A DNA stretch of 64,000 nucleotides from Todiramphus chloris collaris (taxonomy: Eukaryota > Chordata > Aves > Coraciiformes > Alcedinidae), in contig JANVCC010000018.1 in the NCBI GenBank assembly GCA_025345505.1, positions 39,543,242-39,607,241 on the forward strand, written 5' to 3'. Position 1 is the first letter of the stretch, and each line of letters starts with the position of its first letter. The notes below the pieces were generated by a model that saw only the letters and a list, made by a program, of their open reading frames with translations, searched no databases and was not told the DNA's origin. Below are positions 22,591 to 34,604 of the stretch, one piece after another. A program made the position numbers and the translations under genes.

Positions 22591-25590
22591 GGCTCCACAG
22601 TTTTATTCTTCTCCTTGTGTTAAAACAGTCTCAAATAAAAATCAGAAATTATAAATTAGAAAAGTGATATGGTTTAGCACTCAGCTACTAAGATTAGAAT
22701 ATGTTCTTAAAATAATAAGATGTTTGATTGAAATTAAGAAGGATTATATATTAACTCAGTTTAGAGACTCATTACATGAGAATGAAGATCTTATGTGGGC
22801 ATCTATTTGAATGCCACCTATGCTATGGGCACTGTGCTACTCCTCTACTACTTTGTGAACTCCGATGGGGAGGTGAATTTTAAAAATGGAGGCAGGACTC
22901 AAGGCTGTGTGCTATATCTAAAACAAAAATATTTTCATTCAGTAAATTTTTTTTTTTTTTTTTAACATACCCCTTCTAAAGTAAAGCAAAGGGAGAAAGT
23001 AGGGAGGTAGGAAAGCTGTTCAGCTCCAAGTTCAATAAGCTCAAGTGTGCAGTGATCTAGATACAGTATGTTAGGTAAAATATTGGTGATTTCAGTGTCC
23101 CCACACCCACAGTAACAAATGGTTGGCAGTTCCTACAGAAAGGAAAGAAAACTGAAACAAACTCCTGCAGTCATGTTTTAGATTATGCAGGAGTTTTCAA
23201 TGTGGTTTATTGCACTAGGTGAGTCCTGGGGAATGACTAGTTGCTGTTTGACTATCAAGTGTCTGTCTTTCATTTAGGCTCTTTGTTATAATGTCAAAAT
23301 GTTTCTTGTGTAGATAGGCTGAGCAGGAGACATTACTAGCATGGGCACAGCACTACAGTGGGTAATGTCTGTTTTCATTCTCATCTAGGATGTCTGCATG
23401 GGAAGGGGCTAGGCTTCACCAGGTGAATGCCACGAGTGCAGTGTCTGAGGTCTCTGCCTTATGCTGTTGCATGATGGATATAAGGTCAACAAGCACTGGT
23501 GTAGTTTCGTAAATCACACTGATTTCTGGAAAGACAATGGCAAAACTCCTATTGACTTTTAGAGAAAGAAATCTGGACCGCAGATCAGGGTAACAAAAAT
23601 GCCTGTGATAGAGCTGGAACAAAAATTCTGCTTTCTGTTACTTCCTTCATAAAAAGTCTATCTTTCTTCCCCTTATGCACTGAAGCTCCTCTCCTTCCAA
23701 CACCTTTTTTTTTTTTTCCTTTTTCCAGTTTATTTATGGTCCCAATTTATCTGAGTAGTTTGAATACTTGCCCATTTCCCATTAAAATTTTCTACCTTAA
23801 AGTGATCCACATTATAAAACTGCAGTCATAACAAGGGCCTTCTAGGGAACAGGGAAAGGTAGGATGGGATGTGGTTGTTCATTTCTGTAGAACAACTGAG
23901 TGAAATCATAGTTTTTATTGCACTTCATTTTCAGCCCTTACCTTTCTACGGCCTCTGCCTCTTTACTTCTATAAGCTGGACCATTATTGCCCTACACCCT
24001 GAAACTGTCCTTTTAATCGAAGCTGCTTTACTATCCAGCCCGCAGAGCATTCTCATCGAATTCAGTTTACAAATATTCCTGGGGCACTCAGGGGACAAAT
24101 GACTATATGTTTGGTAATGCATTATAAAATATTTTATTTCCTATAGCTTAATGGAAAGTTACGATAGTGTCCTATGAAGAATTTATCTGACAGTCTGAGA
24201 AGTCTTTTCACCACAGAAGGTACTGTGTCGAGCATCAGCCTAGAGTATACTTTGGGTTGCATGAGGCTTTATTTGCTAAGTTCCACATAATATAAGAGCA
24301 AGTTAGAGTAGATGTGAAACAAATACATTCTTCACATGAGCATATTGGATGTGTCCACTGGTGTGAAACTGTGGTTTGATGTGATCTTGCTTTTACAGGG
24401 CAGTTCTGATAGTGCTCTGATTAATGATTGGCTAAAGCAGGCATTGGTGTCAGCCAGGGCTGTAGCTGTTTAGCTTATAAAGCATGAGGGTCCCATTTCA
24501 GAAGAGTGATTCTGGGTCATGCAGAAAACATTCTGCCCCATGAGAGGTTGAGGGGTGAAAATTAAATTATGAAGCTGCAAAGACAATAATCTCTTGTTTT
24601 CTCTAGTGAGCCACCATCCTTTTTTGTGCTCTGCAGAATTTTTTAGATGGCAATAAACTTACGTTCTGGAATACTTCTTAAGCCATCCAAACTGCATCAT
24701 CATTGTTTAGGCATTGTACTTGGACCACATCAGGAATTTTCTTATTAAATGACTTGTCACTAAAAAAAATGCTGATTCCTTGATACAAAGTGTTTTGTAA
24801 AAGAATTTCAATGCTGTGGATGCTGCCAAGACACAGAAAGCCTTTAATAGAAATTCACCTGCTGGGCAGATTCCTTTTTACTTCATCAGCTGCACTGCTA
24901 AGAGAAGAAGATCCATAAAGAAAACTATTATCTTGAATGCTTATTCTTACTGCTTTGAGATACTCTTGCTAGAAGACAGGATTAGCCTGAAGGGCACATA
25001 CACTGAAACAAGTATATTTTTTAACCTAATGTTTAAACATCTGAAAATGAATAACCATTTAATATGCATTATCATGAACAGTTTTCAGTGACATATGAAA
25101 CACACCAGTGAAAAATGGCATCTGTAAAAGATTAACTAAAAGTATTGCTAAACTAAACTCTAATATTTCCCTACACACACCTAATGGTGTAGATGGCATC
25201 AGTGAAGACTTTTGTCCAACTCCTTGTCTCTGAGTGATTTCTGAACACATTGTTGTTATGTTTGTCCAAGTTTATTGCCTTTCTTCTTATGTATATTTCC
25301 TTCTTTGATCACACTGTTGGGATGCCTAAAAGTGTGGCAGTTCTGTCCAGTAACATTTGTTTTTCACATGCTTCTGGGTGAGAACTTGAGCTACTTTATT
25401 TATTCTTTAAAGACCCTAAATATCCCCAACTTAAGCATTCTAGTTGTTGTTCACAGCTGAAACTACTGTATTTTCACATATACATGGCTAAACCTGTAAG
25501 GCTGTGCCATGATTTGCAATTGTTGGATTGTTTTAAGCAACTGCTTTTAAACTTGGAATTGTACTGTAATTAATTTTCTGTTTCTTAAAA
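22591..25590. other. Non-genic sequence, possible 3' UTR at the right end
   Basis: No supported gene. There are T runs at 22946-22963 and 23706-23720. Open frames of up to 91 codons (for example 24816-25091 and 23869-24102 on +) show no family signatures. Sequence just before 25591 would be 3' UTR if the poly(A) site there is used. Confidence 0.45.
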
Positions 25591-25596
25591 AATAAA
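25591..25596 (+). terminator. Candidate poly(A) signal AATAAA
   Basis: AATAAA follows TTCTGTTTCTTAAAA. About 25 bases later comes a strong G/U-rich element (CTGTGTGTGTCTTTTTCTTT), the standard layout of a vertebrate cleavage and polyadenylation site on +. The upstream gene is unknown. It might be an alternative distal end of the same unit as the site at 19866. Confidence 0.45.
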
Positions 25597-28500
25597 CTTT
25601 TGCTCCAATGTTTTCAAGACTGTGTGTGTCTTTTTCTTTGTATTTCTACCTGAAACATGTGCCTGTCCTTTATTAAGAACACGTGCTTGAGCTGTCACAT
25701 AAAGTCAAACTTACAGGGCTCTGGCTGCTCTGGAAAAAGCAACGGTAATTCAAGGAGCGACTGAGCATCCCCTGAAACATGAGAACTCAGATGTCTCCTG
25801 TTATCAGTTTATCAAGCTCAGTGGAATCTATTGTCCTCACTAATTTCTCCAGGTTAGTATTGCAGTAGGTGTACTTTCAGTAACAAAGTTAATCCCTTCT
25901 GAAGTTTTTCCTGCTCTTTTCTAATATACCTATATAGAATGAAGCATTAGAACTTATACTTGCCTTGCTTTTCTTTAATCAAAATTTTGCAAGAGACATT
26001 TACCAGCAGTCGTAACAGCTTATCATGATACAGTTCCTTTTTCTGTGGAAACATTTAGATTGTGTTGCGCCTTTAGTGTACTTGGAAAGAGGATACATGG
26101 CAATACTGAGCAACAGGAAAGTGGTATAACCTCTAAGAGAGCTTTTTTAGTATATCTCAGTAGGGGCTGTTGTCTCTTCACACTTTGACTCTTGTCCTCT
26201 CATTCTGCTCCCATTTTTTCTCTTTCTCACCTTCCCTGACAATTACCTGATGCCACAGCAATTTGGTTCGGAGAACTAAATGGGTAAAAAACTGTTTGCA
26301 GTCTTGGCAGGTAGGCTTTCATGACTTTAGTGCCCATGAGGTGGCTAAATGAGAGCTAGAACAGGAACTAGGGGCAGAGCAGGAGCATGTGGCAGGAGGA
26401 GGGAAAAGACAGAAAAGGTTTATTGTGGTTCATCTACAGATGTTAGGGACAATTTACATGGCTTGTAATCTGCTCTTGTTGACCTCATTCCTGTGGTCCT
26501 GTACTATCAGTCAGATTTGGTACAGCCAGACCTCCAGCTACCAGCCTATCAGGTGACTCCATGATCCCTTTGCCACTCACTGAGGTTTTATCTCTGTACC
26601 CTGTTTAGCCAACAAACTCAGATAATTGCTCTGGAAAGATGACTGTGGTGCACATCACCAGTTCAACTAGTTTGTATCTGTCAACCCCCACAAGCTTCTG
26701 ACTCTTGAGTGGCATCTGGGAAAGATGGTTATCAAGAAGGACCTACAGGACTCCTTCTTTTGGGACCAAGTTTTCTTTCAGGTCCCCAACTATGTCTATA
26801 CTAGCTATCTAAACAGGACTGTAATTCCAACTCAAACACTGCCACACAGTTTTCCGAAGTGTTACATTTCTTTCACATTCTTGGCCTAATTTTGTCCTTG
26901 GCCAGCTGTTACTCTCCTAGAAAATGCCTGGTCACAGTTCACGATCAACACAGGGTGTATACCAGCAACATTATGGCAGTCCCAGTGCATGATGAGGATA
27001 AGCCCGTTGTGTTTCAGAGAGCGATGGGTATGAGCTGCACTGTGCCAGTTGTTCTCCAGACTACAGAAGGGGACGTGGCCAGTTTAAAGCACAGGTCCAG
27101 TTCCTCTTTCCTTGGGAGGAGAAAGCAATGTGTCTGTGAAGATGTTCTGGCTGGCACAGATGAAATGAGCTCACTGCTCCTGGGAAGCACCAGAGCTAAC
27201 GGAAGTCTGCAGGTCAATGTCTTTGTTTGTGTCTATTGCTGCTGACACTGCAGCATGGAAGGGGTTACAGCACGCAGCCCTCCTCCGCTTTTGCCATGAA
27301 TGATATGCCTTGCTAATAGCACTTTCTCCTTCCATAATTTTAAATGGCTCTTCCTTTTTCTCCTCCTCTGTGTGTTTAATATAAAGTGAAAAGATTTTTC
27401 ATAGTGATGATTGACACATGACTAAGAAGTTTAAATCTGTACTAGAAAACCCCAACCTTCTTCAGTTGCTTAACACTACAACAAGATCACATGGACCCTT
27501 TTGTGACTATAAGCTTATTTATGCCATTAAAATGAATACAACCTGTTTTGGGAGGCTGATTAAATATAAGTACTGAGAGACATTACTATTTTAGGGGTAA
27601 GTTTTAATATTTGAAAAAAGTACTGTATAGTAGTTTCGCATGTCCTTTCAATTTTTGTATGTTTGCTTGTCGGAGTTGATTGAAAAATAGAAGCATTGGG
27701 TTTGGATATTTTTGAAAAGAAATTTCCTTTGGGTGTTGCTGGTAGAAAATTAATGGACTTGATTTTTCTCTCTGCTCTAATGTATACTTGCTGCTGCAAT
27801 TCTGACTTGAAATTCAATATACATCACTCCAAGTTATTCTCCGTTGCTTTGCTACAAAATTCCTTTAGAGGAAAAAGCATTATTTTTAATTGGTTAATTT
27901 ATTCCTCTTTCTTCAATGGTATTGATTAATGAACTTTATTAAAAAAAAAAAAAAAAAAGAAAAGTAATAGAATCCCTGCTTCCTGCCCTTTTCTCACTTC
28001 TGTTTCTTTTAAGTCAGTGCTAGTGGAAGAAAATTCAGCAAAACATCTTGCAGAACCACACCTCAAAATTACTTATTCTTCTTACCTTTTATTACACAGT
28101 ATCAGGTGAGAAAGACTACACAGCATGTGTACAAATAGAACTGTGAAATGTCTGTAACATGTATGGCAGAAAAAGGACAGAGAATCTGTTCTTGTTCTGT
28201 AGGAATGCAGTCCAGTCAACTGTTCCCTGGCTGAATATGCAAATACATTTTGCTATCTGATAATTCCTTTTTTTCTTTTCATCAGTATTACTCAGAAAGT
28301 GAAGTAATGCAGAGTGGATAAAATCACCAGAATAATGTAAAGGTGCTCAAGGCCAAGTCCCACTCTGCGCTGTGCAGTCAATTATTCATGGCTTCCCATA
28401 AAAATTATATCCAGTCATAAGATCCTCTGACTAAGGTAATAGGGATGGGCCTTAAAATTCTCTCGTTATGTTGACAAAGTAAATAGTCATATTTTTTTTA

Positions 28501-31117
28501 AGATTTTGTTGAAAATTGCCCACATCAGAATTCTAGGGATCTTGATGCCCTACATGACCTGGATAAGGTAATATATACATAATTAATGACTGTATATTGA
28601 TTGGGATGTCTGCTTATTACTGAGCAGGATAGATATTTACATTTTAAAATTCTGATCTGTGGGATGCACTCAGGTCTCTGCTCAGGTGTGTGAAGCAGAG
28701 TCTGTGAAACATATGCAAGGCATTTCTCGTGCAATAACACTGCAGATGTCAGAAGAGAAGCACAGAATATTTACTTGGATTAATATGTGTTTTGTCTAAT
28801 CTCTCATAATCCAATTGCCTTCACCAGTCCTATGAACTTCTCCAGTTTAGAGTATGGAGGTTTGAGCACTCTGCCTCACCTCTCACAAGAATATACTGGG
28901 AAAATATTCACTACGACCTTAAAGATTTTTGATACAAACATAGTAGATGATGAGGACAAGATCTAAAAAAAAACTTAGATGGTATATTGTATGTCTATTT
29001 ATTCACTATCCATCACAACTTTTTCTAGCCTTTAATATGTTTCTCCTAAAATAGGGATAGACATGTGTCCCTGAAAACATCCAGAGGCAACCTTGTTTTG
29101 TCAGAGCTGTCATTCTGTGTCCACCTTAGTGCTCACATCCAGGAAAACTCTGCCTGCAAGACATTTTTGAGCATCTTGAGATGATACTTGAGAGGATGCT
29201 CAAAAAAACCCCACAGCTAATGCCACTACTTGCTTCTAAAAACATGAAGGAGTTATTGTGTTTCTCTTTGTAATGAACACATAGCTAAACCAATGTTGTT
29301 AAAAATGCAAGTTCAGGTTTCATTCCATCCTATTCCTTAAACTTACAAACCCGTATGTCAAAATTCCTGTCAGTAGAATAAGCCTGAAGAAAGTAATTGT
29401 ATTGGCACTCACCATCTCTCCTGTTGAAATGAGGCAGAAAATACTTGAAGGCTCAATTTAAAGGAAGCATATGGCTTAAGGCACTCACCTAGAATAAGCA
29501 TGACCTGGAATCTGCTCTCTGTATTAAGCACTGCCTGTAGCAGTGTTCGGATAAATTATATACAGTGCTACCTGTAGCAGCTGGATGTCTCCAAAACAGG
29601 GAGAATAACTGGTTGCCCAGTTCCTGGGCAGATACAGGGACCATTTGGCTATTACACAGATTGGGGCTATCTCCTGTCATCACTTCCTCTGACTACTCTT
29701 TCAGAAGGGATCATAGTTAAAAGAATGGATGTAGGCACTGGCCTGTAGGAAAGAGTCTCAAAAATTTCCTCCTGAAAGTCTGAGAGTTGGAATGGGATAC
29801 TGTATCCTTTTCCCTGTTCATCATTTGATGATTTTGTGTGTGAATGGACCTTATCACGCTGACTGTTTGGATCCTTTTCTGATTCTCACATGTCTTACAG
29901 TTTGGATTGTTTGTCCATACCAGCGGTCCACAAAACAGGGTTAAATTTTGACACTCACTCTGGTGTGTTCATGGACTATGTAGGCACTTTTATTTTCCTC
30001 CTTTCTGTGATGCCATAGATTTAAGCAGTAGTATTCACTGTGGTAAGCTGCACAATGACAGGCTGACATGAGAGATTTCTGGGAAAGATGTAGATGTGTA
30101 AGCACTTGTATGTGCTTCTGCCTATGAAAGACACTGAGGGTAGTGGATGCTGCTTTGTGGAGGATCATGAGGTAGGGAATTGCATGTAGACATTCAGATA
30201 AGGAATCAGACAGATAACTGGTAGATTCAGGATGCCATTTTAGCTTCCATACAGCATGAGGAAGAAATAGTTGTTTATTTTAGTTTTGTTGGGATTTCTA
30301 CCCCCTGTAGATTGATAAAGCCATAGATCCTCTGTTTCAGTGAAAGGTGCTGTAATTGTGTGCTAGAGACTGACTTGAAGAAAAAGGAGGCATGCTTTGT
30401 TACAGTCTAGGGTGGTCTGACAGCTAAATCCTCGCACATTATAGTAAGTTTTCCTTGTGACCTTGGAAGGAAATACATGAAAAAAAATTACCTCAAGGGA
30501 TCCTCCTGTATTTCCTGCAGTATTCATTAGAATCTGATCTTTTCAAAGAGAGTTTATACCATTAACTTTATTGTTTTAAACAATTCCAAAAAAGTTTCCT
30601 CTTGCATTGTACATACTTTTTACACATAGCAAATAATGGACTGTATGATGTACAGGCAATTTTGTCCTCCCTCTTCTACCATTTGGGGATCCACCAACAG
30701 AAAGTATCTTACTGTTTCACTTGCCACTTTCATAAGCATTCAGTGGAAAATGGATAGCTATTCTAGTAGGCATCAGCAAATACTGTTTTTCTCTATCAGG
30801 TATAGGTCAGTCCTTTTACTGTTCATTTGTTTTGTGGGTTTTTGTTTGTTTATTTGTGTTTTGGTTGTGGTGGTGATTTCAGTTGGTGATTTGTATTTTT
30901 TATAGTAGGGGAGCTTTATTTTTCTAGGAAAAATGCCACAAATATGGATATTATGTCTTATTTGATATTTGCCAGTCCTTCCAATACAATATCAGCTGTG
31001 AATCATATTCAGTTGTTGCCATCTTAATGGCCAACTACAGAGTTGTTAAGAAAGATTATATTTAACATAAAGTTATGAAAACTTTGGATTCGGAAAAAAT
31101 ATCACCCACTTTCTTAC

Positions 31118-31168
31118 AGGTGTTTGGTTTTGGTTGGTTGGTTTGTTTGTTTTGTTTTTTGTTTTTTT
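31118..31168 (+). repeat. G/T-rich low-complexity tract (TTTGG/TTTTG units)
   Basis: About 50 bases consisting almost only of T and G, in GGTTTTGGTTGGTTGGTTTG-like units. It is the strand-complement of the AACCAAAAC tracts seen elsewhere in the window. Confidence 0.9.
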
Positions 31169-31885
31169 AGTTACAGATGTCTGCATAAAGAACATCATCA
31201 GAAAAGGATACTTCAGGTAAAAGAGAGTAGTATGATATTGAATAACTGTGCATTTCTATTGTTTCTGTTATTTAAAGAATAGAATATAGTTTTCCTGTTT
31301 GGATTGCCACAATAGCAAAATCAACACAGAAGCAAATTAAAAACCATGTATCATAGGACTGTTTTTCTATTAGAGTCTTTTGGCACACTGAGTTTGCAAT
31401 GTCACAGAAGCCTGTACATCGTTAAAAATACATAGTTATAAGTGGTTGAGTGTTTAGTTTTGATTTACTTTTTACAATATATGGATGCAAATATGAAAAG
31501 TGTCTCTCTCTGCTAATAGATTTCTTACAGAGGCAGTGTTGTGATTTTTAAAAAATACTCCCATGTAATATATAAGAAAGTGATAAAGACTAGATTCTCT
31601 TTTCTGTGAAAGATAAAGATGAACATGTTTCCAGTATACCTTACATTTTTACACTTTTTAAAAGGGAAAAAAGGACTTTAAAAAAGATTTGGTGTATCCC
31701 CAGTCTCACTGAGATCAGTAAGATTTTTACTGATTATGTCAATCGAATTAAAAGTTAGGTGAATGCTAAGTGCTTTAGATATTCTCATTTCATACCTTTT
31801 CTGTGTGTAGGTGATGTATTAATTAAACGTACAGAAACTTCCTCTACATCTCCTGAATCCTTTGAAAAAGATTGAGAGGTTCAGG

Positions 31886-31918
<33 letters not shown>
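31886..31918 (+). repeat. Poly(A) run of 33
   Basis: Thirty-three uninterrupted A residues, the longest homopolymer in the window. CR1 does not leave poly(A) tails, so if this is a retrotransposition tail it is from another source, such as a processed transcript. No flanking direct repeats or recognisable retrocopy body are seen. Confidence 0.97.
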
Positions 31919-31921
<3 letters not shown>

Positions 31922-33854
31922 CCTATAATTTTGTCTGCAATCAATTAAAGTAAGACCAATAGATAAAAATAAAGGGAAACTACATGATAGTAACAAGGTT
32001 CTCAAAGATCAGTAGGAAAATTTCTCCCAGTCTTTTTATGTGTGATGATTGTGGTGTGAGATCATTCCTCCTTCCACAGAAGCCCAGTGAATGTTCACTA
32101 CATATTGAGGGATGGGGAACATTTGCTCATAGGTGGAAGTTATCTCTACCATGAACCCAGTCACAAAAGCTGAATGTGAAACATCATATTAAATCATTTA
32201 ATCTATATACCTGCATATGCAGGGCTCTTCTCTTTGGCCAGGGCTGCCCTATAGCATCTAAGAGCAGAAGAAGACCCCTGTATACATCAGCCCTAAGTTT
32301 TTATGAGAGAAATACAGATGACACGCTAAAGGAAAACAGTGGTGATTGCTAACAAATTCCCCTATCTGGATTATGGAGATGGCACAACTAGAGTAAATGT
32401 AAATGTATAGAGATTTTTAGGATTTTTCTGAGCTATTTTTAGTTAAATAGGATGAAATTCTGCCTGTTTTTAACAAGAATAGAAGCTGTCCTTCTGGAAA
32501 ACAGATTCTGCATTTGATTTCCTTTATTGTTTCATCTGCTAGCCTTAATTTGTGTGTGATTGCATGTAACAGCAATGGGACTGAGGAGAAAAGAATGACA
32601 ATATATAACCAGGGGAATGAAGACTCAGAGACAGTCTCCATTTATATAAAAAACCCCGAACATCTGGGCTTGTAGAAATTCTGCAGTTTCTTCCATTTCC
32701 AATGTGAAGCCTGTAACCTTTTCTCATCAGGAGGACAATCTTGAGAAACTTCATCTAAGTGGTGTGATTTATCGAAAAAGTATATATTTCAGAAGGGGAT
32801 TGCTCTCTAAAAAAGCTGCTTAGGGACTCCAGAGTAGTGTCATCTAATAGGACACATCCATACTTTCCTTGTGCCTCTTAAAGTTTTCACTGATCTCAGG
32901 TAAGTCAGTTTTCTCCCAGCCTCTTGGTAATCTTAAACACTTTGAAAATGACAGTATTTTTGTATGGACTATTCCCTGCTATTCTCTCTTGTGTAGTCCC
33001 CAACAATGCCTTCATTTAAAAAGGTACTGCTGTGACAGTGAATAGATGTCTAGGAAAAGATTAACTTTTACTATTGACAGCTCTCCTGGAAGCCTTAGAT
33101 GAACATATCTTATATTTACAGTGGCATTTCTTTTTTGCTTTAACTGGGTTAATTATTTGTGGTTTATTAGCACTTTGTGTCAGTAGAATAAGGTGACCAT
33201 ATGCCCAGTGGTCTTCTTAATCATTGTTGTTGTCTTCCTTTTTTCTAGGGCAGTTTTAATTCAGCTGAATTTGCTTTTTCAACATGTGTTACTGATAGAC
33301 TGCTTTCAGTGTGCTGATGGTAAAAAGTCTTTTGGAAAGCTGCCTGGTTTCTCTCCAGAGCCTGGTATAAAGTCTTCAAAGTAAGATTAAGAGTTGTTCA
33401 TTCATTTATTTATTTATAAATGGTGTCTTCAAGAAGGGGAGATAGGTCTTTTATTACATAGACCCTGAATTTCCAGTTCAAGTCTTCTAAACATACAGGC
33501 TCATTGCATCTTTTATTCAATAAAAACAGAATTTTCCCATTAGTTCTAAAGGGATCACCTGCTAGAGAGTGCAAGAATCAGCAAAGCTGCAATAAGTTAA
33601 TGTTTTTCATTGCTGGTATTAATTGATTATTTATTTTATATTTCATGAAGAAATGCAAAATAATCCGGAAAAGTGAGGATGCTCTGTGGATTCTCTATCA
33701 TCACAAGAGTTGGAAGTTCTGTGGAAAGTACTCTGGAGCAAGTGTAAGAAACAATTTCTGATTAAGTATTGCTGTCTACCATTCTTCTACCATCAAACTC
33801 ATCAATGTATCTTGTGAAAGATTTATATTTTTTTATCTCAGTGTCATTATAATT

Positions 33855-33860
33855 AATAAA
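33855..33860 (+). terminator. Weak candidate poly(A) signal AATAAA
   Basis: AATAAA is preceded by TTATAATT and followed at about 40 bases by TGAGGTTTGAAGCTGTCTTAG, a moderate G/U context. It lies 110 bases after a donor-like AGTGTAAGA. It is weaker than the sites at 19866 and 25591 and may be chance in AT-rich DNA. Confidence 0.2.
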
Positions 33861-34128
33861 GTCTTTTCCTGATAGCTATAAAAAAAGACTGAGGTTTGAA
33901 GCTGTCTTAGTCTGAGGTAGAATGAAGTCTTATTTTTGATTCAGATCTTCAAAATGTAGCTGATGCTGGTTTCCAAGGCCATCAATGGTTATTGGGTGTT
34001 TAGTTTTTCCATTTAGAAGTCTTCAAATTGTAAATGTGAATAAAGGATGCTTTGGTATCTTTCTGAGGCAGGAAAAGAGTACTCCTGAGGGATAGTAACT
34101 CAGGTATGCCACTCATATTTTGGGGTAT

Positions 34129-34604
34129 AAAAATCATAGAGTATTCTGGGTTGGAAGGAACCTTTAAAGGTCACCTATTCCAACACCCCTGCAGTGAGCA
34201 GGAATATCTTCCACTAGAAAAGGCTACTCAGAGCCCTGTCCAACCTGATCTTCAGTGTTTCCAGGGATGGGGCACCTCCCACCTCTTTGGGCAACCTGTT
34301 TCAGTGTTTCACCAACTGCATCATAAAAAATTTCTTCCTCATATCCAGTCAAATCTACTGTCCTTTAGCTTAAAACCATTACTTGTCCTATTGCAACAGG
34401 CCCTGCTAAAAAAGACTGTTCCCATCTTTCTTATAGGCCCTGAAAGGCCTATAAGTACTGAAAGGCCACAATAAGGTATCCCTGGAACCTTGTCTTCGCT
34501 AGGCTGAACAGCTCCAGCTATCTCAGCCTTTCTTCATAGGACAAGTGTTCCAGCCCTCTGATCATTTTTGTGGCCTCCTCTGGACTCATTCTAACAAGTT
34601 CATG
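34129..34604 (-). mobile_element. CR1 LINE 3' end, 5'-truncated
   Basis: Read on + this is the reverse complement of a CR1 3' region. It runs from ATCATAGAGTATTCTGGGTT and GGAAGGAACC, through GAGCCCTGTCCAACCTGATC, the TTTCTTCCTCATATCCAGTC block and TCTGGACTCATTCTAACAAG. The right end therefore corresponds to the last part of ORF2 and the left end to the 3' terminus. About 475 bases survive. An open frame on + (34106-34474) is an antisense artefact of the element. It carries an unusual perfect hairpin at 34430-34455. Confidence 0.92.
34430..34455. repeat. Perfect 10-bp hairpin within the CR1
   Basis: CTTATAGGCC and its exact reverse complement GGCCTATAAG flank a 6-base loop (CTGAAA). CTGAAAGGCC recurs at 34459-34468, so a short inverted or template-switch duplication inside the CR1 is the likely origin. 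Confidence 0.9.

Larger units (their letters stand above)
25597..34128. other. Non-genic sequence
   Basis: No supported gene. The longest frame is 128 codons on + (26859-27245), with a hydrophobic start and cysteine-rich end but no recognised family. There is a low-complexity A run at 27940-27958 and G/T-rich tracts at 30825-30865 and 31118-31168. A third AATAAA with a modest downstream G/U context lies at 33855-33860. Confidence 0.45.

Noticed and set aside
26859-27245. 128-codon + frame as a secreted protein gene
   Set aside because: The start is hydrophobic, but there is no clear signal-cleavage context, no family match and no splice structure. The length is compatible with chance in 64 kb.
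34106-34474. 122-codon + frame as a gene
   Set aside because: It is antisense to a - strand CR1 3' end.
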